A stretch of 64,000 bases of DNA, taken from contig NZ_JYKA01000021.1 of the NCBI RefSeq assembly GCF_001676875.1, positions 1 through 64,000 of the forward strand, given 5' to 3'. This document shows positions 26,898 through 35,149 of this stretch, piece by piece. Source of the DNA: Chromobacterium subtsugae (lineage in GTDB: Bacteria; Pseudomonadota; Gammaproteobacteria; Burkholderiales; Chromobacteriaceae). Position 1 is the stretch's first letter, and every line of letters starts with the position of its first letter. The notes beneath the pieces are model-generated. The model made no database searches. It was not told where the DNA came from and was given only the letters and a program-made list of their open reading frames with translations. Position numbers and translations under genes: made by a program.

Positions 26898-27965
26898 TCA
26901 GGCTCCGGCAAACGCATCGACGGAAAACCGTATCGCGTCGCCCAGCGGCGTCCAGGGCGCGAGGCCCAGCTCCGCGCGGGCGCGGCCGATATCCGGCAGG
27001 TACAGGTTGCGCGCCGGATTGCCGACGCTGGCGTCGGATTGCCCCAGAATACGGACTTCGGCGGCGGGACACACCCGGTCCCTGACCTCGCGCGCCAATT
27101 CGGCGATCGTGATCGCGGCATCCGATCCCACATTGAAGACCCTGGCCCCCCCCTCGCGCTGCAACAGCGCCAGCATCCAGACCACCAGATCTCCCATGTA
27201 CAGATAGGAGCGCGACGGACTGCCGTCCCCCGTTATGATGATAGGATGACCGCGCATCGCACACTGGATGAAATTGCCTATCGCGTAATGGATGTCCAGC
27301 GGCATGAAGGGGCCGACGAAGGCGAAGCAGCGCGCGACGCTCAAATGCCAGCCATGCTGCTGCGCATAGGCGGCGCAAAGAAACTCGGCCGCGCGCTTGG
27401 CCTGGCCCAGCGCGGTGATCGGGTCCATCGTGTCCGGCGCGAACGGGTCGTCCTCGCGCAGCGGCCGGCCGGCGAGCGACGGCCCGTAGGCCGCGCCGGA
27501 GCTGGTGAACAGAAAATGCTCGGGCTGGGCCTCGGCGGCAAAGTCGAGCACGCGGCGGGTGCCGCTGACCAGCGTGTCGAATTTGTTCAGCGAAGTCTCG
27601 CCGCGGAAGGTTTCATGCGCCGAGGTGGTGGCGGCATGAATGAAGTGGCTGAAACGCTCCCTGGGAAAGGAGAAGTCGCGCACGTCGCCGACATGGAAAC
27701 GGATGGCCGGATTCGCCGCCAGATGCGGCGCCTGCCGGGTGAAGGCCTCCGGATTGCGGCTGAGCGCCAGCACCCGGATGCCGGCGTCCAGCCTGGCGTT
27801 GGCATGGGCGATGGACTCCAGGATCCAGCGGCCGAACCAGCCGGTCCCGCCGCTGATGAACAGCGACGCGCCGCGCAGGCTGTCCCAGAGCTCGGGTTTG
27901 CGGCCCAGAATGGCGTCGAGATCCTGCTCCAACGTGCGCGGCGGCATGAGGCGGTGCAAAGCCAT
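26898..27965 (-). CDS. NAD(P)-dependent sugar epimerase/dehydratase-like SDR lacking catalytic Tyr
   Basis: A 355-residue extended SDR. It has the Rossmann motif FISGGTGWFG near residue 30, the usual TSSGAAYG strand, and the C-terminal substrate region (SRSYLYMGDLVVWML, VFNVGSD). At the YxxxK site the sequence is LGQAK (Leu186, Lys190): Lys is kept but the catalytic Tyr is Leu. It may therefore bind a nucleotide sugar with altered chemistry. In the cluster it could act on the keto-sugar made by RfbG/RfbH and the TPP enzyme. The start is one of two close ATGs (27965 or 27947). Confidence 0.8.
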   Translation of the reverse strand: MALHRLMPPRTLEQDLDAILGRKPELWDSLRGASLFISGGTGWFGRWILESIAHANARLDAGIRVLALSRNPEAFTRQAPHLAANPAIRFHVGDVRDFSFPRERFSHFIHAATTSAHETFRGETSLNKFDTLVSGTRRVLDFAAEAQPEHFLFTSSGAAYGPSLAGRPLREDDPFAPDTMDPITALGQAKRAAEFLCAAYAQQHGWHLSVARCFAFVGPFMPLDIHYAIGNFIQCAMRGHPIIITGDGSPSRSYLYMGDLVVWMLALLQREGGARVFNVGSDAAITIAELAREVRDRVCPAAEVRILGQSDASVGNPARNLYLPDIGRARAELGLAPWTPLGDAIRFSVDAFAGA

Positions 27966-27976
27966 GCGCCTGGCGA

Positions 27977-28783
27977 CTAACCCAGCACGACCAGCGCGCT
28001 GGCCCAGTATTCCGCCGCCTGGTCGTTGTGGACGCGGCGGTTGAAGGTCAGGTCGTAGCCATAGGCTTCGAAGTGATAGCCGACGCCGTCGCGCTCCGCC
28101 TCCAGGCCAGACAGCCACAATAGCGGCGGATAGCCTGCCTTGCGCAGCAGCAGGTCCGGCGAGCCGATGAAGGCGGCGCAGCTATCGTAGCCGCCTGCCA
28201 GCAGGAATGGCGCGGGCAGCGTTTCCAGCTGCTCGATCGCGGCCGGCACCGAATATTCCAGCAGGCAGGGGAAATAGAAACCGACCACCGGGCCTTGGCG
28301 CATCGCCTCTATCAGGCGGTCATGGCGCGCCCCTTCCGCCGGCGTCAACAGGCCGGAGAGGCTGGGCTTGTGATGGTTGACGAAGCTGTACTGCGGCAGC
28401 TCGGCGTCGTACACGCTTTTCACCGCCGGCAGGTAACGCTCGTCCAGCGCCTGGCCGATATCGTCGTGCGCCGCCTGCGGCAGGAAGAACGGCACATGCG
28501 CGCCGTTCAGCAGCCGGCGGCCGTCGGCGTCGCTCTCCAGCTTGGCCAAGATCGCGCGGGCGCGCTGCTCGAAAGCCGCGGCGTCCAGGCCTTCCGCCGC
28601 GCCCAGATGGCGGCTGATGCGCTGGTGGATGGCCGCGTAGTCTATCCGCGGCTGGTGCGGCAGGAAATAGCGCCGGGTCTGGCGGTGGCAGGCGGCCTGG
28701 GTGGCCGTATGCGGCAGGCAGCGGCCGTTGTCGTCGAAGCGCGGCGCGCTCTCGACGGCCGGGGTCATGACTGGTGCGTTCAT
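27977..28783 (-). CDS. Unrecognised 268-aa protein of the glycan island
   Basis: I do not recognise this family. The protein is soluble, with no signal peptide, membrane span or cofactor motif. Possible functional pieces are YFLPHQPRIDYAAIHQRI near residue 40, HVPFFLPQ near 96, the FVNHHKP motif near 134, and FYFPCLLEYSVPAAIEQLE near 170. The N-terminus MNAPVMTPAVE resembles the start of the adjacent radical SAM protein (MNAPLDTTN). It lies between that gene and the SDR with short gaps, so it probably acts in the same sugar pathway. Confidence 0.7.
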   Translation of the reverse strand: MNAPVMTPAVESAPRFDDNGRCLPHTATQAACHRQTRRYFLPHQPRIDYAAIHQRISRHLGAAEGLDAAAFEQRARAILAKLESDADGRRLLNGAHVPFFLPQAAHDDIGQALDERYLPAVKSVYDAELPQYSFVNHHKPSLSGLLTPAEGARHDRLIEAMRQGPVVGFYFPCLLEYSVPAAIEQLETLPAPFLLAGGYDSCAAFIGSPDLLLRKAGYPPLLWLSGLEAERDGVGYHFEAYGYDLTFNRRVHNDQAAEYWASALVVLG

Positions 28784-28824
28784 TCGGAAAAGCCTTTACC
28801 GTGATTCTGTAGGTCGTGCCGTCA

Positions 28825-29937
28825 TCAATCGTACAGGGAGTCCTGGTCGGAGAAACCCTGCCCCCACGGCAGCGGCAGGAACTTGGCGCCCGCGGTCTTT
28901 TCCGTGTGGATCTTGATGAACTTGGGATCTTCGCCGATCAGGCAATCGGGCCGGTGCGGCCCCAGCCACGGGTTGCGCATGCCGCGCGCCAGCACTTCCT
29001 TCAGCGATGTCTCGCGCAGGTTGCCGATGGAGAAATCGATGTATGGGCACGGCGTCACTTCCATCGTCGAAGTGACGGTGATGATGCCCTTGACCGTGAT
29101 GCAGCCCTTGTGCGAACCATAAGACGGCGTCATGTGCGAGAAGACGTTGTACTCCTTCTCCAGCTGCCGCAGGATGTCGGCGTCCTCTTTCTCGATGACG
29201 AATTCCGGGTGCTCGGTGCACGAGCCGGTCGGCTTGGCGTAGGACACGTAGAGGCCGATGCCGCGCTGGGTGACGTATTCGCACATCCGGCGGAATTCTT
29301 CGGTCTTGGCGCGGCCCTTGACCAGCACGGTCGACAGGATCAGGTTCAGCCCGGCGTCCAGACAGGCGTCGACGGCGCGCATCACCCGCTTGTACGAGCC
29401 GGGCTTGTTGCGGAAGTTGTCGTGGTCCTTCTCGACGAAGCTGTCCAGCGAGATCTGCACTTTCTCGACGCCGATCGCCTTCAGATGCTTGGCGCGCTCC
29501 AGATCTAGGAACCAGCCGTTGCTGTCGGTGATGATGTAATGCTTTTCCGGATCGAGGGCTTCGATCACCTGATCGAAATCCTTCATCACCAGCGGCTCGC
29601 CGCCGGTGATCACGAAACGGGCCAGCCCCAGTTCGTCGGCCTGGCGCGACAGATTGCGAATGTCGTCGTAATCCATCTTGCTGCGGGTATCCACCACCTT
29701 GATCACATTCTTCAGGTGGCGGTCCATATAGTATTCAGCCGAGCAGTGCGTGCACTTGAAATTGCACAGATAGCTCTTTTCCAGGCGGATGATCGGGCTG
29801 ATCTCGCCGCGTTCTTCCATTTCGGCGATGCGCGCCAACTTGGCCGCGACATAAGGCTTGCGCCGGGCGAGGTCGTTTCGTTTCGCCTGCTCTGCCTGGC
29901 TCAGCGCCAGGTTGGTGGTGTCCAGAGGAGCGTTCAT
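28825..29937 (-). CDS. Radical SAM protein with SPASM-like C-terminus
   Basis: A 370-residue radical SAM enzyme. ATG 29937 is chosen because AGGAG lies just upstream. The SAM/4Fe-4S motif is CNFKCTHC (CxxxCxxC) near residue 59, followed by FVITGGEPLVMKDF. The C-terminal region holds more cysteines (HKGCITVKG, VTPCPYIDF, PDCLIGEDP) that could bind an auxiliary cluster, as in SPASM/Twitch proteins. These families include peptide and sugar-modifying enzymes. Context points to sugar or flagellin modification; the reaction is unknown. Confidence 0.85.
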   Translation of the reverse strand: MNAPLDTTNLALSQAEQAKRNDLARRKPYVAAKLARIAEMEERGEISPIIRLEKSYLCNFKCTHCSAEYYMDRHLKNVIKVVDTRSKMDYDDIRNLSRQADELGLARFVITGGEPLVMKDFDQVIEALDPEKHYIITDSNGWFLDLERAKHLKAIGVEKVQISLDSFVEKDHDNFRNKPGSYKRVMRAVDACLDAGLNLILSTVLVKGRAKTEEFRRMCEYVTQRGIGLYVSYAKPTGSCTEHPEFVIEKEDADILRQLEKEYNVFSHMTPSYGSHKGCITVKGIITVTSTMEVTPCPYIDFSIGNLRETSLKEVLARGMRNPWLGPHRPDCLIGEDPKFIKIHTEKTAGAKFLPLPWGQGFSDQDSLYD

Positions 29938-30065
29938 ATGGTGTCTCCTAACCATCGCGGCGGCGCAGCGGCCGCGAGCCTTTCGCGATGGCAGTCAGCT
30001 GTTTCGAGTGTATCAGAGAGGCTATGCAGAATGGCGCTTCTGCCTATTTATCTGTTTGCGCATTT

Positions 30066-30659
30066 CTACTGATGGTCTTCGGCATTTTCGGCCAAAACTT
30101 GAATCGGCGGGCTTTGCCGCATGGCGGGGTCGTCGTCGATATAGCCGCGGTAGACCTGCTGCACCGGCAGCAGGTCGTCCGGACAACGCGCGTGCCACGC
30201 CCAATCGCCGGCGCGCGGCGCCGCCGGGTCGAAGCGGCGCGCGGAGTCGGGCGGCGTGGTCAGCCGGCAGGCGTGCAGCAGCGAGATGAAATGGCCGCGG
30301 ACGTCGCGCTTGGGAATCAGCATCTCGTGCCGGCACAAGGGATGCGGGTCGAAGCTGACCTCGGCGCCCAGCTCGTGCGCGGCGACGGCGGCGATGCGGT
30401 CGGCCGAGCTTTCCTTGAAGCGGATGATGCCGCCCGGGATATGCCAGCCGGGGCCGCAGAAGCGGTCGTCGCGCCAGGTCAGCAGCGTCCGCCCCTGTTC
30501 GTCGCGGATCAGCAGGTCGACATTGATCATCGGCGTCAGGCTGCTGACGAATAGGAAAATCTCCTCAGGCAGCCCTTCGCGCGCCGAGCCGACCGCCTGC
30601 CGCAGCGTGTCTATCGCGTCGAGTATCGCCTGTTGCCGGTCTGCCGGGTGTTTATGCAT
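30066..30659 (-). CDS. Nudix hydrolase, GDP-mannose hydrolase-like
   Basis: A 197-residue Nudix-fold protein (ATG 30659, overlapping the methyltransferase end by 8 bp). The box is partial: PGGIIRFKE keeps G-x5-E, but the REUXEE part reads AVAAHELG with a single Glu. This altered box and the region FLFVSSLTPMINVDLLIRDEQGRTLLTWR resemble GDP-mannose mannosyl hydrolases, which release sugar from NDP-sugars. It may act as a housekeeping or shunt step for the cluster's nucleotide sugar. Confidence 0.82.
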   Translation of the reverse strand: MHKHPADRQQAILDAIDTLRQAVGSAREGLPEEIFLFVSSLTPMINVDLLIRDEQGRTLLTWRDDRFCGPGWHIPGGIIRFKESSADRIAAVAAHELGAEVSFDPHPLCRHEMLIPKRDVRGHFISLLHACRLTTPPDSARRFDPAAPRAGDWAWHARCPDDLLPVQQVYRGYIDDDPAMRQSPPIQVLAENAEDHQ

Positions 30660-31812
30660 CGCCAGCCTCCGGGTCAACGGTTTGCAGGCGGTTGTCGGCC
30701 AGGAAGGCGACGGCGAAGCGCGCGCCGTGGCGGGCCTGGATCTGGCGCACCACCTCGGCGGAATAGCTGGCCGCCAGCACGATCACCGCGTCCACCTCTC
30801 CGTCCTGCAGCCGCTCCGGCGCGACGATGGGCAGATGGGTGGCCGGCGTGTAGCGGCCCTGCTTGAACGGCGCCGAATCCAGCACATAGCGGATGCGGCC
30901 GGCGACGCCCATCAGGCTGATCAAGGCCAGCGCCTGGTGGCCCGCGCCCCAGATCGCCACCCGGCCCGGCGCGAAGCGGCCCAGGAATTCGTCGAACGAC
31001 GCGCGCAGCGCCGTCTCGCAGGCGACCAGCGCCGACAGCCGCTGCGGCGCGCGTTTGCGGACCGTGGCCGACAACACGTAGTCGTGCCAGGCGGCTCGGC
31101 AGTCCAGCACTTCGAAGCCGTTGGCCTCCAGCAGGCCGGTCAGCGTGCGCTCGGTGAAGTAGAACAGGTGGTCCGGGATGAATTCGGCGAACAAGCCCTT
31201 TTCGACGATCATGTCGAAATTCGGCACTTCCACCATGCCGACGGCGCCGTCGGCCAGATTGGCGGCGATGCCCTGCAGCGTCAGGTGCGCGGCCGGGATG
31301 TGTTCGAGGAAGTTCAGGATCATGAAGCCGTCGAATGGACCGTCCGCCAGCCTCGTTTCCGGACTGTCCACGAAGCCCCGCTCCACCCGCAGGCCGGCCT
31401 GGCCGCAGGCTTCCACCGAGGCCGGCAGATGCTCGACGCCATAAGCGTCCGCGCCGGCCTCGGCCAGCAGCGACAGGTATTCGCCGCGGCCGCAGCCCAC
31501 CTCCAGCACCTTGCGCCCGGCCAGGCCGTGCCCGGCCAGCCAAGCGCCGAACTGCGCCAGCCGGAAGGCGCGCATTTCCGGCGAGATGCCGGCGGCGCGG
31601 ATCACGTCGCGCCAGTACGGCACCGGCTCGGCGTCCAGTTGCAGCAGCCCGCAGCCGCCGCACTGGCGCAGTGCCAGCTCGACGCCGCGGTCGTCGGCCA
31701 GCCGCTCAGCCGCCGGCAGGCCCTGGGCGGCGGCCGGCATGTCGCGCTGCACCAGCAGCGGCTCATCGAACAGCCGCTGCGCGCAGATGCGGCAATGCGT
31801 GATGGCAGCCAT
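30652..31812 (-). CDS. SAM-dependent sugar C-methyltransferase-like protein
   Basis: A 386-residue methyltransferase with three parts, as in sugar C-methyltransferases: an N-terminal zinc-binding region (CRICAQ and CGGCG), a class I SAM domain near residue 95 (KVLEVGCGRGEYLSLLAEAGADAYGVE, FLEHIP), and a C-terminal Rossmann-like domain (VAIWGAGHQALALISLMG, YVLDSAPFKQGRYTP). Relatives of this architecture C-methylate keto-deoxy-NDP-sugars, which fits the RfbF/G/H products expected here. It lies directly downstream of the TPP enzyme (3-bp gap). Confidence 0.87.
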   Translation of the reverse strand: MAAITHCRICAQRLFDEPLLVQRDMPAAAQGLPAAERLADDRGVELALRQCGGCGLLQLDAEPVPYWRDVIRAAGISPEMRAFRLAQFGAWLAGHGLAGRKVLEVGCGRGEYLSLLAEAGADAYGVEHLPASVEACGQAGLRVERGFVDSPETRLADGPFDGFMILNFLEHIPAAHLTLQGIAANLADGAVGMVEVPNFDMIVEKGLFAEFIPDHLFYFTERTLTGLLEANGFEVLDCRAAWHDYVLSATVRKRAPQRLSALVACETALRASFDEFLGRFAPGRVAIWGAGHQALALISLMGVAGRIRYVLDSAPFKQGRYTPATHLPIVAPERLQDGEVDAVIVLAASYSAEVVRQIQARHGARFAVAFLADNRLQTVDPEAGDA

Positions 31813-31815
31813 CGC

Positions 31816-33645
31816 TCAGCCGCCCCGCTGGGCGGCTTCGGACGCCGGCAGCAAAGGAATCAGCATTTCCGCGCGCAGTTGCTCCAGCGGCAGCAGCGGC
31901 GACATGTCCTCCAGCGGCATCGACAGCATCGAGCCGTCCGGCTGCGGCAGCGCGGCGGCTTTGGGCTGCAGCGTCTCGTTCTCGTTCAGCCGCACGTCGC
32001 ACAGTATCGGGCCTGGGTGGGCCAGCACCTTGGCCAGGCCTTCGGCCAGCTCCTCGACGCGCTCGATGCGCACCGCCGGCAGGCCATAAGCCTCGGCCAG
32101 CGCCAGCAGGTCCGGAATCGCCACCCCGGCCTCCGGGCCGGTGCCGATGTAGCGGCTATCGAAATAATTGCGCTGGGTGTTGCGGATCGACGCGTAGCCG
32201 TTGTTGTTCATGATGAACAGGCGGATCGGCAGTCGCAGGGCCTTCAGCGTGGCCAGCTCCTGCAGGTTCAGCTGCAGGCTGCCGTCGCTTTCCAGCGCGA
32301 TCATCGGCTGGGAGCCATTGCCCAGGCAGGCGCCTATCGCCGCCGGCAGGCCATAGCCCATCGAACCGAGGCCGGAAGTCAGGAACACCCGCTGGCCCGG
32401 CTTGTTGCGGAACACGGTATAGAACACCTCGACCGCCAGGCCGGAGCTGCCGGTGGAAATCAGCGTGTTTTCCGGTGCGGCGTCGGACAGCGCGTCGACG
32501 AAATGGTAGTGGCTGATCTGGCCGCTCGCCGGGAACGGCGCGCCGTCCTGCACCGGGTAGCGGCGCTTCCAGCCGGCGCAGCGGTCCAGCCACGGCTGCC
32601 ACCTGGACTTGGGCAGATGGTCTGCGGCCGCCAGCAGGCCCTCCAGACAGGCTTTGGCGTCCATCGCCAGCGGCAGGTCGATTTCCATCTCCAGCTTGGC
32701 GATCTCGGCGGCGTCGACGTCCACCACCACCTTGCGCGCGGCGCGGGCGAAGCCTTTGGGGTTGTAGGCGGTGAGAATGTTGTCCAGCCGGCTGCCGATG
32801 GCGATCAACAGGTCGCAGTTCTGCACCGCGAAGTTGCCGGGCCGCAGCGCCACCACGCCGGGGCGGCCGGCGCACAGCGGGCTGTCCCACGGGATCAGGT
32901 CCATCGCGTTCCAGGTGGCGGCCACCGGCACCTGCAGCGCTTCGCTCAACCGGCGCAGCGCGTCGGCGCCGCCGGAAATGCGCACGCCGTGGCCGGCCAG
33001 GATCAGCGGCCGCTCGGCCTGCTTCAGCAAATCGGCGATGGCGGCAACATAGTTCTGGGCGGCCGGCGCGGCGTCCGCTTCCGGCTGCCAGCCAGGCAGG
33101 CTGTCCGGGTCGATGCGCGCCGCCTGCACGTCCAGCGGGATGTCCAGCCACACCGGGCCGGGACGGTCGCTGTGCGCCAGGTGCAGCGCCTGCTCCAGGT
33201 GCTGGCGGATGGCCTGCGGGTCGGTGACTGTGACCGCGTGCTTGGTCACCGGGCGCGCCATGGACACCACGTCCACTTCCTGCACGCCCTTCTGGCGCAG
33301 GCCGCTGCCTTGCAGCAGGTCGGCGCGCTTCACCTGGCCGGAGATCACCAGCAGCGGCAGCGATTCGATCCAGGCGCCGGCCACCGGCGTCAGGATGTTG
33401 GTGGCGCCGGGGCCGGTGGTCACCATGGCGACGCCGGTGCGCTCGGCCAACCGGCCGTAGGCCTCGGCGGCGATGCCGCAGGCCTGCTCGTGGTGGCAAT
33501 GCACGGCGGTCAGATCCGGCTGCAGCGCCAGCGCGTCGTTCAGATGCATCGCGCCGCCGCCGGGCAGCAAAAACACGTGGCGCACGCCGCGCGCGGCCAG
33601 AAAATCCATCACGTAGTCCGCCAGGCGGACAAGTTTTGCGCTCAT
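31816..33645 (-). CDS. Acetolactate-synthase-like TPP enzyme
   Basis: A 609-residue thiamine-diphosphate enzyme with the three-domain ALS layout. ATG 33645 (MSAKLVRLADYVMDF) is right; the longer frame runs into the upstream gene. Glu53 in HHEQACGIAAEAYGR is the cofactor-activating Glu; TGPGATN, QVKRADLLQGSGLRQKGVQEVD and the C-terminal cofactor site (ESDGSLQLNLQELATLK...MNNNGYASI) follow. By analogy with YerE of yersiniose synthesis it may add a two-carbon unit from pyruvate to a CDP-4-keto-dideoxyhexose; that is inference. It starts 2 bp after the NeuB-like gene. Confidence 0.87.
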   Translation of the reverse strand: MSAKLVRLADYVMDFLAARGVRHVFLLPGGGAMHLNDALALQPDLTAVHCHHEQACGIAAEAYGRLAERTGVAMVTTGPGATNILTPVAGAWIESLPLLVISGQVKRADLLQGSGLRQKGVQEVDVVSMARPVTKHAVTVTDPQAIRQHLEQALHLAHSDRPGPVWLDIPLDVQAARIDPDSLPGWQPEADAAPAAQNYVAAIADLLKQAERPLILAGHGVRISGGADALRRLSEALQVPVAATWNAMDLIPWDSPLCAGRPGVVALRPGNFAVQNCDLLIAIGSRLDNILTAYNPKGFARAARKVVVDVDAAEIAKLEMEIDLPLAMDAKACLEGLLAAADHLPKSRWQPWLDRCAGWKRRYPVQDGAPFPASGQISHYHFVDALSDAAPENTLISTGSSGLAVEVFYTVFRNKPGQRVFLTSGLGSMGYGLPAAIGACLGNGSQPMIALESDGSLQLNLQELATLKALRLPIRLFIMNNNGYASIRNTQRNYFDSRYIGTGPEAGVAIPDLLALAEAYGLPAVRIERVEELAEGLAKVLAHPGPILCDVRLNENETLQPKAAALPQPDGSMLSMPLEDMSPLLPLEQLRAEMLIPLLPASEAAQRGG

Positions 33646-33647
33646 GC

Positions 33648-35135
33648 TTACATCCAGTAGGTCAGGCGGGTCTTGCGGTCCTTGTTGGCGCTGATCCGCT
33701 CGTCGGTATAGTAGGAATCGTCGACGTAGTGGGTGGACGAGATCTCCTCGAACACCACCCCGCCCCGGGTATGGAAGCGGTGGCGCACGCCGCGCTGCAC
33801 GGTGATCACGTCGCCGGCCTGCGCCTGGCGCTCCTCGTCGTCCAGCCAGATGGTGATGTCGCCGTACAGCACGATGAAGGTTTCTTCCTTCTTCAGGTGG
33901 TACTGCTCCGGATGGGTCTGCTCCGGCAGCATCACGATCAGTTTCTTGCAGTACTCGCGGTTGATCACCGTCACCATGGTCAGGCCGAACTCGCTGAAAC
34001 GCTCCATGCCGTAATGATGGGAAATCTCCAGGTCGGAACGCCCGGGCACCACGATGTTGGCGGTCTTGAACAGCGCCTTCACGGCATCCACCGTCTTCAT
34101 CACCCTGTCGCGCAGGTGCTGCGGCTGCAATTGCGCGCTCAGCACCGGCGCGTCGGCGGCGATGTCGGCCGCGGCGGTGTAATGGGTGTACTTCGACCAT
34201 TCATTGGCGGTCAGTTGCCCTTCCACCGGCGGGAAGGCGAAGGTGACGTTGTCTTCGGTCAGGCTCTCCCCCGCCTTGATCGGCCGGGTGGCGAACACGC
34301 CGCGGCGCAGCGAGCGCAGGCTGGCCTGCTCCACCGTCGACGCCGGGTCGCAGCCGCCGTCGCCCAGCATGGCGAAGGCGCGCGCGGCGGCCTGGATCCA
34401 GCGCCGGATCTGCTCCGGCGTGGCCGAGTAATTGTTGACGCCGTATGCGCCGGTCGGCAGGCCGACGTGCTTTTCGAACACCGTGGCGCCCTGGGCGATG
34501 GCCAGCATCACCGGCTCCATCAGCTCCGGGTCTTCGTGGGTGGAATAGCCGATGCGCACGCCGGCGTACTGGTCGCGCAGCTGGCGTATCCGCGCCAGGT
34601 GCAGATTCTCGTTCGGGGTCGGGTACTCGGCCACGCAGTGCATGATGGTCAGGTCCTTGTCCCGGTGCAGCATGAAGCTGACCACGTTGTCGATGTCCTC
34701 GCGCCGCGCGCCGGCGGTGGAGGCCACCACCGGCTTGTCGCTGCGAGCGATGCGCTCCAGCAGCGGCCAGTCGGTGAACGAGCAGCTGGCCACCTTGATG
34801 ATCTCGATGCCATGCGCTTCGATCAGGTCCACCGACTCCTCATCGAACGGCGTGCAGATGGTCTTGAAGCCATTGGCCTTCATCTCCCGCACCAGCCGCA
34901 GCATCTGCTCCGGCGCCAGCCGGGTTTCCTCGAAGCGCTTGATGTATTTGACGTCGTCGCGGCCCTTGAAGCTGGGGTGGATGAAGGTGTCCAGATTGCG
35001 GTACTGCAGCTTGAAGCCGAAGTCGAAATCGAAGCCCTGGCAGGATTCGCGGATGGCGCGGATCAGCGCGATGCCGTGCTCGACGTCGCCCATGTGGTTG
35101 TTGGCCATCTCGAAGATGAATAACGGCTTTCGCAT
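33648..35135 (-). CDS. NeuB-like sugar-acid synthase fused to a cupin
   Basis: A 495-residue protein in the N-acetylneuraminate synthase family. ATG 35135 follows GAGAGG. The N-terminal barrel (1-270) has FEMANNHMGD, KLQYRN, TPFDEESVDLIEAHGIEIIKVAS, HCVAEYP and GYSTHE; the PEP-condensing site looks largely kept, with changes such as KLQYR for the usual KFQT. An SAF-like domain (RGVFATRPIKAGESLTEDNV) follows near 285. The C-terminal ~120 residues are a cupin with metal ligands (EQYHLKKEETF, HRFHTRGGVVFEEISSTHY). It probably makes an unusual sugar acid. Confidence 0.88.
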   Translation of the reverse strand: MRKPLFIFEMANNHMGDVEHGIALIRAIRESCQGFDFDFGFKLQYRNLDTFIHPSFKGRDDVKYIKRFEETRLAPEQMLRLVREMKANGFKTICTPFDEESVDLIEAHGIEIIKVASCSFTDWPLLERIARSDKPVVASTAGARREDIDNVVSFMLHRDKDLTIMHCVAEYPTPNENLHLARIRQLRDQYAGVRIGYSTHEDPELMEPVMLAIAQGATVFEKHVGLPTGAYGVNNYSATPEQIRRWIQAAARAFAMLGDGGCDPASTVEQASLRSLRRGVFATRPIKAGESLTEDNVTFAFPPVEGQLTANEWSKYTHYTAAADIAADAPVLSAQLQPQHLRDRVMKTVDAVKALFKTANIVVPGRSDLEISHHYGMERFSEFGLTMVTVINREYCKKLIVMLPEQTHPEQYHLKKEETFIVLYGDITIWLDDEERQAQAGDVITVQRGVRHRFHTRGGVVFEEISSTHYVDDSYYTDERISANKDRKTRLTYWM

Positions 35136-35149
35136 GATGGGCCTCTCTT

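Noticed and set aside
31816-34200. A 794-residue extension of the TPP enzyme into the NeuB-like gene
   Set aside because: The extra N-terminus is a frame-shifted reading of the NeuB-like gene; MSAKLVRLADYV at 33645 is the family start.
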